This document shows, piece after piece, positions 35,995 to 44,524 of a DNA stretch of 64,000 nt. The translations under genes were made by a program, and so were the position numbers. This DNA comes from CAXRDE01 sp964229355. GTDB taxonomy: Bacteria; Cyanobacteriota; Sericytochromatia; UBA7694. Within the stretch, counting starts at the first letter, position 1, and every line of letters begins with the position of its first letter. The notes beneath the pieces are model-generated. The model worked only from the letters and a program-made list of their open reading frames with translations, searched no databases and was not told the origin of the DNA. The DNA is taken from NCBI GenBank assembly GCA_964229355.1, contig CAXRDE010000021.1, positions 34,372 through 98,371 on the forward strand. The letters are read 5' to 3'.

Positions 35995-36025
35995 AGAGGC
36001 CTCCTGTTTCAACTTAACATATGCC

Positions 36026-36058
36026 ACAGCCGAAGAAACACGACGTTTCTTCGGCTGT
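36026..36058. terminator. Perfect hairpin between the DUF4388 gene and rpiB
   Basis: A perfect 14-base inverted repeat (ACAGCCGAAGAAAC and its complement) with a 5-base loop, 18 bases after the stop of the DUF4388 gene and about 30 bases before the rpiB start. There is no T-run on either side, so it may be a Rho-type end point, an RNA stabiliser or an attenuator instead of a simple terminator. Confidence 0.5.
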
Positions 36059-36076
36059 AATCAAAAGAATTCAGGT

Positions 36077-37201
36077 TTAGTACTGAGATGCAAACAAATG
36101 CATACGTACAGACATCAGGGTACGTTGTCCGGTCAGACGTAGCAATCCCCAGTTGACGTTTTCGGCAGCGTCGATCACCAGAATAACCGAAGGGCTCGTA
36201 ATCAAAATGGTTTTGGTACCGTTTTCTTTTTCGGTTAAGATTTGTTCTACCAGTCCAGAGTCGGTTTCTTTGGGCAGGTTACGCTCAAAGTCATCCACGG
36301 TTTGCACAAAAATACTGGCCATGGTCTTAATGTGCTCATTGAGCTCTTCGTGCTCCTGGGTGGAACGATCCTGAACGATCATTTTGGCGCTACGGTCCAC
36401 CAAAAAGGCCGAAATCACGCCGGGAAGCTTTAACAGCGGCTGCAGTTTCTCACTGACGGCGCGCGACATAAACTGGCTGGGGCGGAAGCTTTTGGCTTCG
36501 ACAATATCAATCGCACCTTCGTCTAAAAGGCGATAAATGGCACGGTGGGCATCGTAGTAATTGAGGCCACTCCAGAGCGCCAGATCTTTAGAACGGCGTT
36601 TGCCGTCAGCCAGACCATACAGTTTCTCTTCCTGGGGGGAGAGTTCCATATCGCGGCGTTTGATGGGCTGTTTACGAAAGAGCTGATTGGGTAAGCCAAT
36701 GCGAGAGCGTACCCGTGGCCAGTCGGGGCCGTACTCCGTAATGAAAGACATCCAGTCTGAACCGGTAGGCAGCAATTCGGGTGCACCGATTTTGGGTTGG
36801 TTGCCTTCTTTGAGTTCGTAACCCACCTTTTCCCAGTCCATAATTTCAAAGAGCGTTTCAGCAATTTGATAGGCACGCACATACGAAATAACTTCTTTGG
36901 GCACCAGATTTTTTTCTACCAGTACTTTATCCAGCATGGAGTCCTGCAGGTAAGAAGGGCCATCGACCTCTTTGAGCAGTTCATCGAGCTGTTCATGAGA
37001 AAGGAGACCTAAGACCACAAGCGATTCACCCAGATTCGTGCTGTTAGAAGAACGGGCATACAAAACCCGGCCACTCTCGATCCAGATCGTGGCAAAAACA
37101 TTGCTGGTGTTTGCTTCGAGGGATCCTGTGAATTGGTTATCTCTCATGGTTTGTAAAATAGCGATCAGATCTTGACCGCCCATGGTTTCAACAAAGCGCA
37201 T
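36077..37201 (-). CDS. DUF4388-domain protein
   Basis: A 374-residue cytoplasmic protein. The first 90 residues (DLIAILQTMRDNQFTGSLEA, then IWIESGRVLYARS) match DUF4388, a regulatory domain often found in two-component and gliding/Frz-type proteins of Myxococcota and Cyanobacteria. The middle has a helical winged-helix-like part (RSKDLALWSGLNYYDAHRAI). The last 110 residues (LLKLPGVISAFLVDRSAKMI and onward) look like a Roadblock/LC7 fold. The role may be to link a small GTPase or kinase to a response, by inference. AAGGAG lies 15 bases before the ATG, with a start-stop pair ATGTAA in between. It follows the FecR gene by 21 bases. Confidence 0.75.
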   Translation of the reverse strand: MRFVETMGGQDLIAILQTMRDNQFTGSLEANTSNVFATIWIESGRVLYARSSNSTNLGESLVVLGLLSHEQLDELLKEVDGPSYLQDSMLDKVLVEKNLVPKEVISYVRAYQIAETLFEIMDWEKVGYELKEGNQPKIGAPELLPTGSDWMSFITEYGPDWPRVRSRIGLPNQLFRKQPIKRRDMELSPQEEKLYGLADGKRRSKDLALWSGLNYYDAHRAIYRLLDEGAIDIVEAKSFRPSQFMSRAVSEKLQPLLKLPGVISAFLVDRSAKMIVQDRSTQEHEELNEHIKTMASIFVQTVDDFERNLPKETDSGLVEQILTEKENGTKTILITSPSVILVIDAAENVNWGLLRLTGQRTLMSVRMHLFASQY

Positions 37202-37222
37202 GTTCTGTTACATTATCTCCTT

Positions 37223-38002
37223 TTATTCCTGCGACTGGCTCATAAATGTTTGATCCATACTCTGGTTCCAGCGTAACCATTCATCTGATTGTACCAGAGC
37301 TTTGGGATCAATTTGACGAATGCTTGCTTCGCCATTGGCTTGCATGGTAATTTCTTGATTCTTTACAATTTCCAGCCACTGGTCCTGACTCACGGCATAA
37401 GGACCCGGCACGGCTTTGACGGTTAACGGGACTTCGCGTACATCGAGCTTAACTTCAGTGGGAGCTGAAAAAGCACCGGTTTGTGGCTCTGTCTGAGGGG
37501 GCTCTTTGAGGTTAGGTAAGCCGAGAAACAATTCATTTTCAGGTTTGTTCTCTGACTGGGTGACGCCCACGCTGCCGTCGAAGACCTGGGTGCGTGTGAG
37601 TGTATTCTCGGTAGACACCTGATATGCGGTGCCCAGAACGGTGGCTGTGCTGTGACGGGTGCGTACAACGACGCGATGACCGGGCTTGACGCGGTTCCAA
37701 ATTTTACCTTTGTCTACCTGCACAAGGGTTTGTTTATTTTGGGGTTTATAGGCTACCAGTTTGATGTGGCTGGCGGGACCCACCCTTAAGCGGTGTCCAT
37801 TTGAAAAGGCCAGAACGACTCTTCCGTTTGAACCGGTGCGAATCCAGTTACCGGGTGACACCAGCTGTGCTGGCTTAACATTGGCTTTGCCTGAGACATA
37901 GCTTACTCGCGCATATTGTGAGATAGCCACTGTGCGGGCACTCATCAGGGTGCAGGACAAAAATAGTAGAAAAATCGCCCAGTTCAGGTGACGCTTGGTC
38001 AT
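37223..38002 (-). CDS. Exported FecR-domain protein
   Basis: A 259-residue protein with a signal peptide or N-terminal anchor (residues 8-24) and a FecR domain: ARVSYVSGKANV, PGNWIRTGSNGRVVLAFSNG, LRVGPASHIKL, then RVVVRTRHSTATVLGTAYQV. Classic FecR proteins regulate ECF sigma factors, but many stand-alone FecR-domain proteins exist; no sigma-factor gene is adjacent here, so this is likely a stand-alone type with a periplasmic beta-domain. A GAGG site lies before the ATG. It is transcribed with the DUF4388 gene. Confidence 0.82.
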   Translation of the reverse strand: MTKRHLNWAIFLLFLSCTLMSARTVAISQYARVSYVSGKANVKPAQLVSPGNWIRTGSNGRVVLAFSNGHRLRVGPASHIKLVAYKPQNKQTLVQVDKGKIWNRVKPGHRVVVRTRHSTATVLGTAYQVSTENTLTRTQVFDGSVGVTQSENKPENELFLGLPNLKEPPQTEPQTGAFSAPTEVKLDVREVPLTVKAVPGPYAVSQDQWLEIVKNQEITMQANGEASIRQIDPKALVQSDEWLRWNQSMDQTFMSQSQE

Positions 38003-38153
38003 GAAATCGCCTCAGTATATGCAAGCTTAGTTGTCTATAAGTTTACCATAGCTTTTTTAAAATACCGTGTCTGTGCTCGGGGTACGGTTTGGTTTCTTGT
38101 AAGCTTCGTTATATGATGATAAGCAATTCAATACAAGCTTGCTGAGGTGCACG

Positions 38154-39005
38154 ATGAGCGAATCAGATTTTATGAAACGATTGCAGGCCATGCGAGAGGG
38201 TAAATCCGCAGAACAACCCCCTTCCCTGAAAGAGCGCCTGAATAAAAATGGCCCCCCTCAACGGCCGGGCTCAAGTTCTGCAGAAGACATTCGCGCGCGG
38301 ATTCAGGCCAAGTTCCAAAAACAGAGCCAGCCTGCCGATGTGCAACGTGTTGCCGAGTCTCTGGCGGCCGCGTCTCCCACACCTGTGGTAGAGCCCGAAC
38401 AGCTCCCGCGTTTTGAAACCCAGGATATTCCTGCTGCGCAGAAAAAAGAAACAGCAGCGACGCAGCAGTGGACCCCAGAAGACGGGGGCGTGTGCCCGAA
38501 CTGCGGGACCTTTAACCTGGGGCATGTGGCTTTCTGCGGCAGCTGTGAGTACATGTTGTTACGCAGTGAAGAGGTGGTAGAGATTATTACGTCTTATCCC
38601 CTGACCGAGATCAAGGGGCTGGTGATTACCTTTGTACAGAAACTCGAGAAACTCAAGATCAAAACCACTGAAGATATTTTACGGGTGGCTTCACGGGCCA
38701 GCAACCGCGGTACCCTTGTCAAACATACGGGCATGTCAGAGCGCTCTTTGGTGCGTCTGGTGCACCAGGCAAATTTTTGCCGGGTGCCCAGCATGGGCCC
38801 TGAAAACGCCGCAATGCTCGATTTGATCGGCGTGACCGATTTAGACAAAATGCTGTCCTTTTCGGCCCCTGAAATCTACAAAAAAATTCAACAGGCAAAA
38901 ATCAAACTCAATCAACAGGGCATCCTCTTTCTGCCCACCAAATCTCAGGTTAATCTGTGGTTTGAAGAGGCTGCAGAACTCCCGCCGCTGAAAATAGACC
39001 CGTAA
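38154..39005 (+). CDS. Zinc-ribbon and helix-hairpin-helix (DUF4332-like) protein
   Basis: A 283-residue cytoplasmic protein. The N-terminal 100 residues are disordered (Pro/Gln/Lys-rich). A zinc ribbon (CPNCGTFNLGHVAFCGSC) follows at about 120-137, then paired helix-hairpin-helix units (about 150-260; KLEKLKIKTTEDILRVA and PSMGPENAAMLDLIGV) that resemble DUF4332. This fold binds DNA in other proteins. The ATG at 38154 has GAGGTG 7 bases upstream; an earlier in-frame start has none. It is followed after 13 bases by a Cys-rich gene and then a glycosyltransferase gene. Confidence 0.72.
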   Translation: MSESDFMKRLQAMREGKSAEQPPSLKERLNKNGPPQRPGSSSAEDIRARIQAKFQKQSQPADVQRVAESLAAASPTPVVEPEQLPRFETQDIPAAQKKETAATQQWTPEDGGVCPNCGTFNLGHVAFCGSCEYMLLRSEEVVEIITSYPLTEIKGLVITFVQKLEKLKIKTTEDILRVASRASNRGTLVKHTGMSERSLVRLVHQANFCRVPSMGPENAAMLDLIGVTDLDKMLSFSAPEIYKKIQQAKIKLNQQGILFLPTKSQVNLWFEEAAELPPLKIDP

Positions 39006-39018
39006 GTTCGGAGGCCCC

Positions 39019-39297
39019 ATGAAAAAATGTGATGCCATTGTTGGCTTTTTAGTGCCCCGTCGCGCTTGTGAGCGGGGCGCTGAAACGGTGTGCGCCAAGT
39101 GCAAAACACCGATCTGTCACGTGCACGCGCAGATTGAAACCGCAGGAGCCTTGTGCCCGGCCTGTCATCGTGCTCCGGCTCTACAAAGCTTTAAATTGGC
39201 AGAAGATGTGTATTTTAGCGAACAAGACCTATTGGACTTTGCGGAACAGCATCAGCACCAGGCCAGAGCTCAGGGGACCTGGATCGACTTTACGTGA
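39019..39297 (+). CDS. Small Cys-rich zinc-binding protein
   Basis: A 92-residue protein with several Cys and His residues in the first 55 (KKC, RRACERGAETVCAKCKTPICHVH, LCPACH), the layout of one or two treble-clef/B-box-like zinc sites. The C-terminal third is helical and acidic. A GGAGG site lies 4 bases before the ATG. It lies between the zinc-ribbon gene and the glycosyltransferase, whose GTG overlaps its stop. No family can be named. Confidence 0.65.
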   Translation: MKKCDAIVGFLVPRRACERGAETVCAKCKTPICHVHAQIETAGALCPACHRAPALQSFKLAEDVYFSEQDLLDFAEQHQHQARAQGTWIDFT

Positions 39298-40193
39298 CCC
39301 TGTTGATTTATGCCCGAGGGGGAGGCATCGGGCATGTCAATCGGGCCTTTGCCATTGCGCAGGCCTTACACAAGGGACACGGTATCTCGCCCCTGATTCT
39401 GGCCACCAGCCCGCTGATTCCTTACGAGGTGCTTGCCCAGTGTCAGATCATGCGTTGGCCCTGGCAAGATGAAACGCTCATTTCAGAACACATGGCTTCG
39501 TTTATTCAAAACCTCGCGCCCCAGGCTCTGTTGGTAGACACTTTTGAGCAGGGGCCCGAAGGTGAGTTGGCAAGTCTAAATATACCCCGTTGGATTATTC
39601 AGCGAGATGGAGACCATGCGCTTTCGCCCCGCCATTTTCTCGTTAAGCCTCAGGGAGTAGGCTACGTGTTAAACACAGCTCCCCATGCGCTGGCCTCTCG
39701 CGCTTTGGCCCGCGATTATTGGCGGGTGCAACCTGCGGGGGGACCCCTGGTGGTAGTGGCCCACAACGGCGATCCGCAGGAGACCCGCTCTTTTTTTGAA
39801 GGGGTGAGCCGCTTGTTGTCAGGCACCCCTTATCAGGTGCGTTTTGCATCGCTTTTGCCCTGTTTAAAGCCTGCCTGGCGCGAGCAATGGTGTAGCCCTT
39901 ATCCGTTGGCCCAATGGTATGCAGGGGTAGACCTTTTAATTGGGGGGGGCGGCTATAACCTGGTGGCTGAAGCCCAATGTTATGGGGTGCGCAGCCTTTT
40001 TTACGGCTTTGAGCGACCCGTCGATCAACAATGGGAGCGCATTGCAGGCTTACCTCATTTTCACTGGGGGATTGAAAAGTACGTGTTTTTAGCACGTTTG
40101 CAAGATGTGCTTGGGGCTCCCCCCCCGCGTGCTGAAGTCCAGTGTCAGGGTGCTGAAAAAATCGCTCAGATTCTGGCTACCCATTTGCAATAG
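39294..40193 (+). CDS. Glycosyltransferase-like protein (GT-B, MurG/UGT-like)
   Basis: A 299-residue protein shaped like a short GT-B glycosyltransferase. The N-terminal loop YARGGGIGHVNRA corresponds to the Gly-rich donor/acceptor loop, and the C-terminal part has DLLIGGGGYNLVAEAQCYGVRS, the nucleotide-sugar binding signature of MurG/UGT-type enzymes. The start is a GTG that overlaps the previous stop (GTGA). The protein is smaller than MurG and its acceptor is unknown. Nearby genes encode zinc proteins, not envelope enzymes. Confidence 0.75.
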   Translation: MTLLIYARGGGIGHVNRAFAIAQALHKGHGISPLILATSPLIPYEVLAQCQIMRWPWQDETLISEHMASFIQNLAPQALLVDTFEQGPEGELASLNIPRWIIQRDGDHALSPRHFLVKPQGVGYVLNTAPHALASRALARDYWRVQPAGGPLVVVAHNGDPQETRSFFEGVSRLLSGTPYQVRFASLLPCLKPAWREQWCSPYPLAQWYAGVDLLIGGGGYNLVAEAQCYGVRSLFYGFERPVDQQWERIAGLPHFHWGIEKYVFLARLQDVLGAPPPRAEVQCQGAEKIAQILATHLQ

Positions 40194-40195
40194 GA

Positions 40196-40224
40196 CTGAC
40201 GCGGTGGCAAATTCTCGTTATAAT
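40196..40224 (+). promoter_or_regulatory. mgtE: Leaderless promoter of mgtE
   Basis: CTGACG (40196-40201), 17 bases, then TATAAT (40219-40224), 7 bases before the ATG; no Shine-Dalgarno. Confidence 0.65.
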
Positions 40225-40231
40225 TCGGGGT

Positions 40232-41605
40232 ATGCCCACCGATAAACTCAATTTTGACTATATGCCCGGCCACCTGGAATTGCTCTTGCAAAGCCAGGAT
40301 CATGAGGCTGTGGAAAAACTGCTGCGCTCGTTTCGTCCCGAAGATATGGCGGAAGTGCTTTTAAATTTGAGCCGTGCGGACATTCGTGAGATTATCGAAC
40401 ACATTGACGTGGAGCTGGCCAGTGAGCTGATTGAGTGTATTGATGATGTGTACTGGCGTGAGCTGTTAAGTCCGCTGTCTGCCCAGCGCTTGCTCGATAT
40501 TCTGACCCATCTCGCCTCAGATGATGCGGCGGACCTTTTAGAAGAGCTCGATGAAGAGGTGCGTAACGAGCTCCTGGTCATGTCGGCCAAGCAACCGGAT
40601 TTGGCCTCGGTGCGGGCGCTTTTAATGTACCCCGAGGAAACCGCCGGAGCCATTATGAACCCCGACTTTGTGCTCATGCCCCAGTACTTAGATGTGGATC
40701 ATGCTTTAAATACCATTCGTCAAAATATTGATCTATTTCAGGATATTAGCACCCTGTTTATTACCAACCTCAAAGGTCAATTGACGGGCACCCTTGAGTT
40801 GACCGCACTGATTTCAGCTCCGCCAAAAACCCGCCTGCGGGACATTATGGACAAAGACTTTATTGCGGTCGATGTACTGATGGACGAAGACGACGTGGTG
40901 GATGTAGTGCGCAAGTATGAGTTGACCACGGCCCCCGTGGTGGACGCTCAGGGAATGTTGATGGGCTTGATTACCATCGACGATATTATTGACGTGATCG
41001 AAGAGCAGGCCGACGAAGAAGCCTATAAAATGGCGGCCATGCCTGAGCCTGACGCCCAGGACTCGGCCTTCCGCTCGGCCCTGGTGCGCATTCCCTGGCT
41101 CTTGATTTGTCTGGGTGGATCGCTGTCAGCGGGCACCATCATTCATCTCTTTGAGCAAACCCTATCAGAGGTCATTGTCCTGGCAGCCTTTATGCCAGCC
41201 ATTATGGGCATGGCAGGCAATACCGGCGTCCAAACCGCAACCCTGGTGATTCGCAACATGACCGATGGCCCTTCACTGCGCAGTTATTTGTGGAAACTGG
41301 TGCTGCGGGAATTTCGCACGGCCTTTTTCATTGGCCTGACCTGCGGTGTGCTGGCGGGTACCATGGCCTGGCTCGGTTTTCATGCCAATCCTTTGATCGG
41401 GCTCGTGATCGGCTGCTCTTTGTTCTTAAGTATTTTGTCGTCCACTTTTTTAGGTACCAGTATTCCTTACCTCTTTCAGCGTTTGTCCATTGATCCGGCA
41501 GTGGCTTCAGGCCCCTTTGTCACCACCATCAATGATTCCACGGCTTTAATCATTTATTTGAGTATTGCTACCACCGCCTTGCGTTATCTTAAGCATTTGG
41601 GCTAA
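40232..41605 (+). CDS. mgtE: Magnesium transporter MgtE
   Basis: A 457-residue Mg2+ channel of the MgtE family. Residues 25-130 are the superhelical N-domain (LLRSFRPEDMAEVLLNLS, DDAADLLEELDEEVR), 135-255 hold two CBS domains (VVDAQGMLMGLITIDDIIDVIEEQADEEA), and five TM helices follow from about 285 with the pore motif PAIMGMAGNTGVQTATLVIR. The N and CBS domains sense cytoplasmic Mg2+. The ATG sits 7 bases after a TATAAT with a CTGACG -35 at 17-base spacing, so the message should be leaderless. Confidence 0.95.
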   Translation: MPTDKLNFDYMPGHLELLLQSQDHEAVEKLLRSFRPEDMAEVLLNLSRADIREIIEHIDVELASELIECIDDVYWRELLSPLSAQRLLDILTHLASDDAADLLEELDEEVRNELLVMSAKQPDLASVRALLMYPEETAGAIMNPDFVLMPQYLDVDHALNTIRQNIDLFQDISTLFITNLKGQLTGTLELTALISAPPKTRLRDIMDKDFIAVDVLMDEDDVVDVVRKYELTTAPVVDAQGMLMGLITIDDIIDVIEEQADEEAYKMAAMPEPDAQDSAFRSALVRIPWLLICLGGSLSAGTIIHLFEQTLSEVIVLAAFMPAIMGMAGNTGVQTATLVIRNMTDGPSLRSYLWKLVLREFRTAFFIGLTCGVLAGTMAWLGFHANPLIGLVIGCSLFLSILSSTFLGTSIPYLFQRLSIDPAVASGPFVTTINDSTALIIYLSIATTALRYLKHLG

Positions 41606-41652
41606 AGCGGCTTAAATCGACCAAACCCTATGCCTGTCTCGGCCAAATCCTT

Positions 41653-41658
41653 TATAAT
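41653..41658 (+). promoter_or_regulatory. -10 box (TATAAT), leaderless start of the exported protein gene
   Basis: TATAAT 6 bases before the ATG at 41665; no Shine-Dalgarno. Confidence 0.6.
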
Positions 41659-41664
41659 GCCTGT

Positions 41665-42246
41665 ATGAAAATACAACAATTATTAGTGGCCGCTCTGCTT
41701 TTTGGCACGGCCCAGGGTTTAACAATTACAGCACAAGCTCCGGCTGCCCATGCCAAAGCGAGCTTTTCTGAAGTTTCGACGATTCCCAGTTTGCTGAATT
41801 TGTCTCAAGGCGATCGCATTGCGGTCAAAGGCCTGGCTTCTGGCAAAATGGTTTTTTCTCAATTGTCAGGCAGTGTGCTTGAAATGCAACAAGATATGGA
41901 ACTCAGCTCCATTGGTCGAGCTGCGATTGAAAAAGCTTTGGGCAAAAAACTCAGCGGTGCAGGCAATCAGGTGGCCTTCCGTTTTGCCGTTAAAAAGTCG
42001 GGTTCAGGATTTATTTATGAACTCTACGATCGGGGCAATAAACAAATGTTGCTGAATGGTCCTGTAAAAGTCTTAGCGGGTCCCTCCAGCGCCAGCTCAC
42101 AAGAGGTGGAATTCCGCGCACCGTTGGTTCGGATGAAGGTGAACTTTTCCAAGGCCTCTGCGAATGCCAGTAAAGGCGTTGCCAAGTTTTCTATTGGACC
42201 TGTGCCCGTGCCCGGCGGCTTAAACTTTCACGAAATCGCGAAGTAA
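41665..42246 (+). CDS. Exported hypothetical protein
   Basis: A 193-residue protein with a Sec signal peptide (hydrophobic residues 6-21; likely cleavage after AAHA at about 31). The mature part is helical then beta-rich, with the pattern KVLAGPSSASSQEVEFRAPLVRMKVNF near the end. It starts 6 bases after a perfect TATAAT, another leaderless candidate. It follows mgtE by 59 bases and ends at a strong terminator. I do not recognise the family. Confidence 0.65.
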   Translation: MKIQQLLVAALLFGTAQGLTITAQAPAAHAKASFSEVSTIPSLLNLSQGDRIAVKGLASGKMVFSQLSGSVLEMQQDMELSSIGRAAIEKALGKKLSGAGNQVAFRFAVKKSGSGFIYELYDRGNKQMLLNGPVKVLAGPSSASSQEVEFRAPLVRMKVNFSKASANASKGVAKFSIGPVPVPGGLNFHEIAK

Positions 42247-42275
42247 GTCCCGCTCACGTACCTAAACGCCATCAA

Positions 42276-42303
42276 AAAAGCCGTGGTGCAAACCACGGCT
42301 TTT
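42276..42303. terminator. Bidirectional terminator with GCAA tetraloop
   Basis: A perfect 12-base inverted repeat (AAAAGCCGTGGT and its complement) closed by the four bases GCAA, a stable GNRA loop. Flanking A and T runs let it end both the plus-strand secreted-protein gene and the minus-strand urate operon. Confidence 0.9.
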
Positions 42304-42319
42304 GTCATGTCTGGCGACT

Positions 42320-42670
42320 TTAGCTGCCCCGGTAGGTAGAAAACCCAAAAGGGCTGATCAATAAAGGCACATGATAATGTTCATTGGCGGCGTGGATTTC
42401 GAACATCACCTCGACCCGCGGATAAAACCCCACGATCTTATGTTGGGCAAAGTAATGGCCAGTATCAAAGCCCATGCGGTAAATGCCGGGCTCCAGGGCG
42501 TTTTCGCCTTCGGCAAAGAGGTCTGGGCAGCGCCCATCTGCATTGGTGACACCCTGGGCCAAAACCTGCCAGTCTGTGCCTGACGCGCCTTGCTTTTCGA
42601 GTACGAGCGGCAGACCCTGGGCCGGTTTGCCAGAAGCAGTATCTAACGCGTGGGTGGAAAGGGTACTCAT
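42320..42670 (-). CDS. uraH: 5-hydroxyisourate hydrolase (transthyretin-like)
   Basis: Hydrolyses 5-hydroxyisourate, the product of urate oxidation, to OHCU. The 116-residue protein has the transthyretin-like fold: the N-terminal STHALDTASGKPAQGL, the central DTGHYF, and the C-terminal tetrapeptide YRGS, which carries catalytic residues in HIU hydrolases and separates them from true transthyretins. No signal peptide. Its ATG overlaps the stop of the allantoicase-OHCU decarboxylase gene, so the three activities are coupled. Confidence 0.95.
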   Translation of the reverse strand: MSTLSTHALDTASGKPAQGLPLVLEKQGASGTDWQVLAQGVTNADGRCPDLFAEGENALEPGIYRMGFDTGHYFAQHKIVGFYPRVEVMFEIHAANEHYHVPLLISPFGFSTYRGS

Positions 42671-44166
42671 AATAAATGCTCCAATCGCAGTTGGGTGATT
42701 TTGCGCTGTTCCCCTGAGGCAATGCGCAATTCGGTATCTCGGTCGTTTGACAGACGCTCTTGAAGCAGCGCGAGCATTTCGTCTGCGGTTTTACCGGTGG
42801 CACACACAATAAAAATAAAGCCAAATTTTTGCAGATACACCTTGTTTTGTTGGGCCAGGGCCATGAGGGTATCTTCGTGGGCGTTAAGACTGCCCGCTTG
42901 CTCCTGAGAGGCCAGAGCCGCGGTATCGGCAAAGCGGGTTCGCAGTGAGTCTAAATCCCCAATTTGGGGGTGATGATCAAAGGCCTCTAACCAGTCCTCT
43001 TCGTTGAGGGTGTCGGCAATGCGCTCGGCGCTGCTGAGGACATCGGCCTTGTCAATAAACGGCACCGCTGCGGCCATGGCATTGACCCATTTAGAGCTGC
43101 CGCAACAGCGCACTAAGGTCTCGTGAAGGGTGGTCGGAGACATTTGATTGAGGCGCTCCACATGATCCGGGTAGCCCCAGATGCGCAGGCGGCTGATGCC
43201 CCCATCGGGATAAATATTCAGACGAATGTGACTGAAGGTTTGGTGAGGGGCTTGCAGGTCTTCAAAGGTATGCACATGGTCGGCCTGCAGTTTTTGGGGG
43301 GCCAGGACTTCGGTCCAGTTGAGGCTGCGACTGGTGACAAAGTGCAATGGGATCTCGTCTTCAATCAGGCATGCATCAATGGAGCAAGCATCGGGGAAAT
43401 TTCCTTTAAAATGGGCGGTGTCCACCTCAATTGAGGTCAGGGTGCCGGGGGTGGCCAATTGTAAAATGACCCAGTCATGGCCAGGGGCACGACGGCGGCG
43501 GGTTTCCCAGCCCTCGCCCATATGGGCCGCTTTGGTGGGCAAAATAAGGTTTTCTTTGGGGCTAAAGAACATGTCGTTGCAGAGTAGGACCTGGCCACCG
43601 TAGCGAATGCTCGACAATTCAATGGGCTCTTCGCGGGGGCAGTGTGAAAAGTCGGGGGCAGCTTCCCCGTAAACCTTGAGGCGGGCGACGCCACCATCGG
43701 GGAAAATATTCAAGCGTACGTGGGTCCAACGGGCTGAACTCGCAATGGCAAACAGGTTATGGGATCCCCCCTGCAGGGTTTCTTTGCCCAGAATGGGCTC
43801 CCAGTGGGTGTCCATGGCCAGCAAGGTGTCAATGTCGGGGTTGCCCTCTACATAGCAGGCTTCTAAAGAAGCATGTTCGGGGTAGTTGCCGGTAAAGTGG
43901 GCGGTCCAAATGTCGACCCCGTGAATAATGCCCGGAATACCCAACTGAACAATGCACCAATCGTAGCCGGGCTCGCGGCTGCGGCGGCTTTCCCAGCCGT
44001 CCATCCATTTGCCGCGATCGGTGTACTTATCCGCAATAAAGACGGGCTCCGCGGCTTTGAGTAGATTTTCTTTTTCGGCAAAAAACTCATCGTTGGCGAT
44101 GAGGGCAATGCCCCCTACTTTTTCAGAGGCCAGATCAGGGTACTGGGTGAAGTCGTCGTATTTCAT
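42667..44166 (-). CDS. Allantoicase fused to OHCU decarboxylase
   Basis: A two-enzyme fusion of 499 residues. Residues 1-335 are allantoicase, made of two similar halves that each contain a WMDGWESRRSREPGYDW or GEGWETRRRRAPGHDW motif; it splits allantoate into ureidoglycolate and urea. Residues 340-499 are OHCU decarboxylase, with the catalytic His pair in FDHHPQIGD near 398 and EQAG near 421; it forms S-allantoin. The ATG at 44166 has TGAGG 9 bases upstream; two earlier in-frame ATGs are weaker. The fusion and the coupled HIU hydrolase leave uricase and allantoinase to be found elsewhere. Confidence 0.95.
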   Translation of the reverse strand: MKYDDFTQYPDLASEKVGGIALIANDEFFAEKENLLKAAEPVFIADKYTDRGKWMDGWESRRSREPGYDWCIVQLGIPGIIHGVDIWTAHFTGNYPEHASLEACYVEGNPDIDTLLAMDTHWEPILGKETLQGGSHNLFAIASSARWTHVRLNIFPDGGVARLKVYGEAAPDFSHCPREEPIELSSIRYGGQVLLCNDMFFSPKENLILPTKAAHMGEGWETRRRRAPGHDWVILQLATPGTLTSIEVDTAHFKGNFPDACSIDACLIEDEIPLHFVTSRSLNWTEVLAPQKLQADHVHTFEDLQAPHQTFSHIRLNIYPDGGISRLRIWGYPDHVERLNQMSPTTLHETLVRCCGSSKWVNAMAAAVPFIDKADVLSSAERIADTLNEEDWLEAFDHHPQIGDLDSLRTRFADTAALASQEQAGSLNAHEDTLMALAQQNKVYLQKFGFIFIVCATGKTADEMLALLQERLSNDRDTELRIASGEQRKITQLRLEHLL

Positions 44167-44251
44167 GAAAGAATACCTCATCTTTGACATATGGCAAATT
44201 AAGTTGTGATGGGTATACTAGCATGTTCGCAACGGGGATTGGCGAAAGGGA

Positions 44252-44482
44252 TCAGGGCTGTTTTGGCATGCGGCGACTGGTTTTGTAGATGACAATGGCC
44301 GCAATAAAGAGACCCACAAAGGCCATGCCATAAAGCATATAGCTGGTTCCCGCATAAACCGGGTTGCCTTCGCTGTCCACCGAAACCTGCTGGGTTTCGT
44401 TATCGGTTTCCATGATCATGGTGCCGTCGACCTGGGCAATGCGAAAGCTGGGACTGGTGTAAATCGTAGTAAGGGTATACAT
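44252..44482 (-). CDS. Small single-TM protein
   Basis: A 76-residue protein: a beta-rich hydrophilic N-terminal part (residues 1-45) and one TM helix at about 48-65 (YMLYGMAFVGLFIAAIVIY) followed by a basic tail (KTSRRMPKQP). The charge pattern puts the N-terminus outside. The ATG at 44482 is about 10 bases after AAGGAG, which lies in the 3' arm of a hairpin (44491-44524). An upstream in-frame start is possible but has no site. It lies between the YiiX lipoprotein and the allantoicase gene. Unknown function. Confidence 0.6.
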   Translation of the reverse strand: MYTLTTIYTSPSFRIAQVDGTMIMETDNETQQVSVDSEGNPVYAGTSYMLYGMAFVGLFIAAIVIYKTSRRMPKQP

Positions 44483-44490
44483 TGCGAAAA

Positions 44491-44524
44491 CCGCTCCTTT
44501 TCTTCTAGCGTAGAAAAGGAACGG
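44491..44524 (-). promoter_or_regulatory. Hairpin that hides the ribosome-binding site of the small TM gene
   Basis: On the minus strand a 13-base stem with one G-U pair (CCGTTCCTTTTCT paired with AGAAAAGGAGCGG) and an 8-base loop is followed by TTTT, then 5 bases and the ATG. The AAGGAG site is inside the right arm. The element therefore looks like both an intrinsic terminator for the YiiX lipoprotein gene and a block on translation of the small TM gene. It could act as an attenuator. Confidence 0.55.

Noticed and set aside
37223..38002. FecR-sigma factor iron-signalling system
   Set aside because: No ECF sigma factor or TonB receptor gene is nearby; the protein looks like a stand-alone FecR-domain protein.
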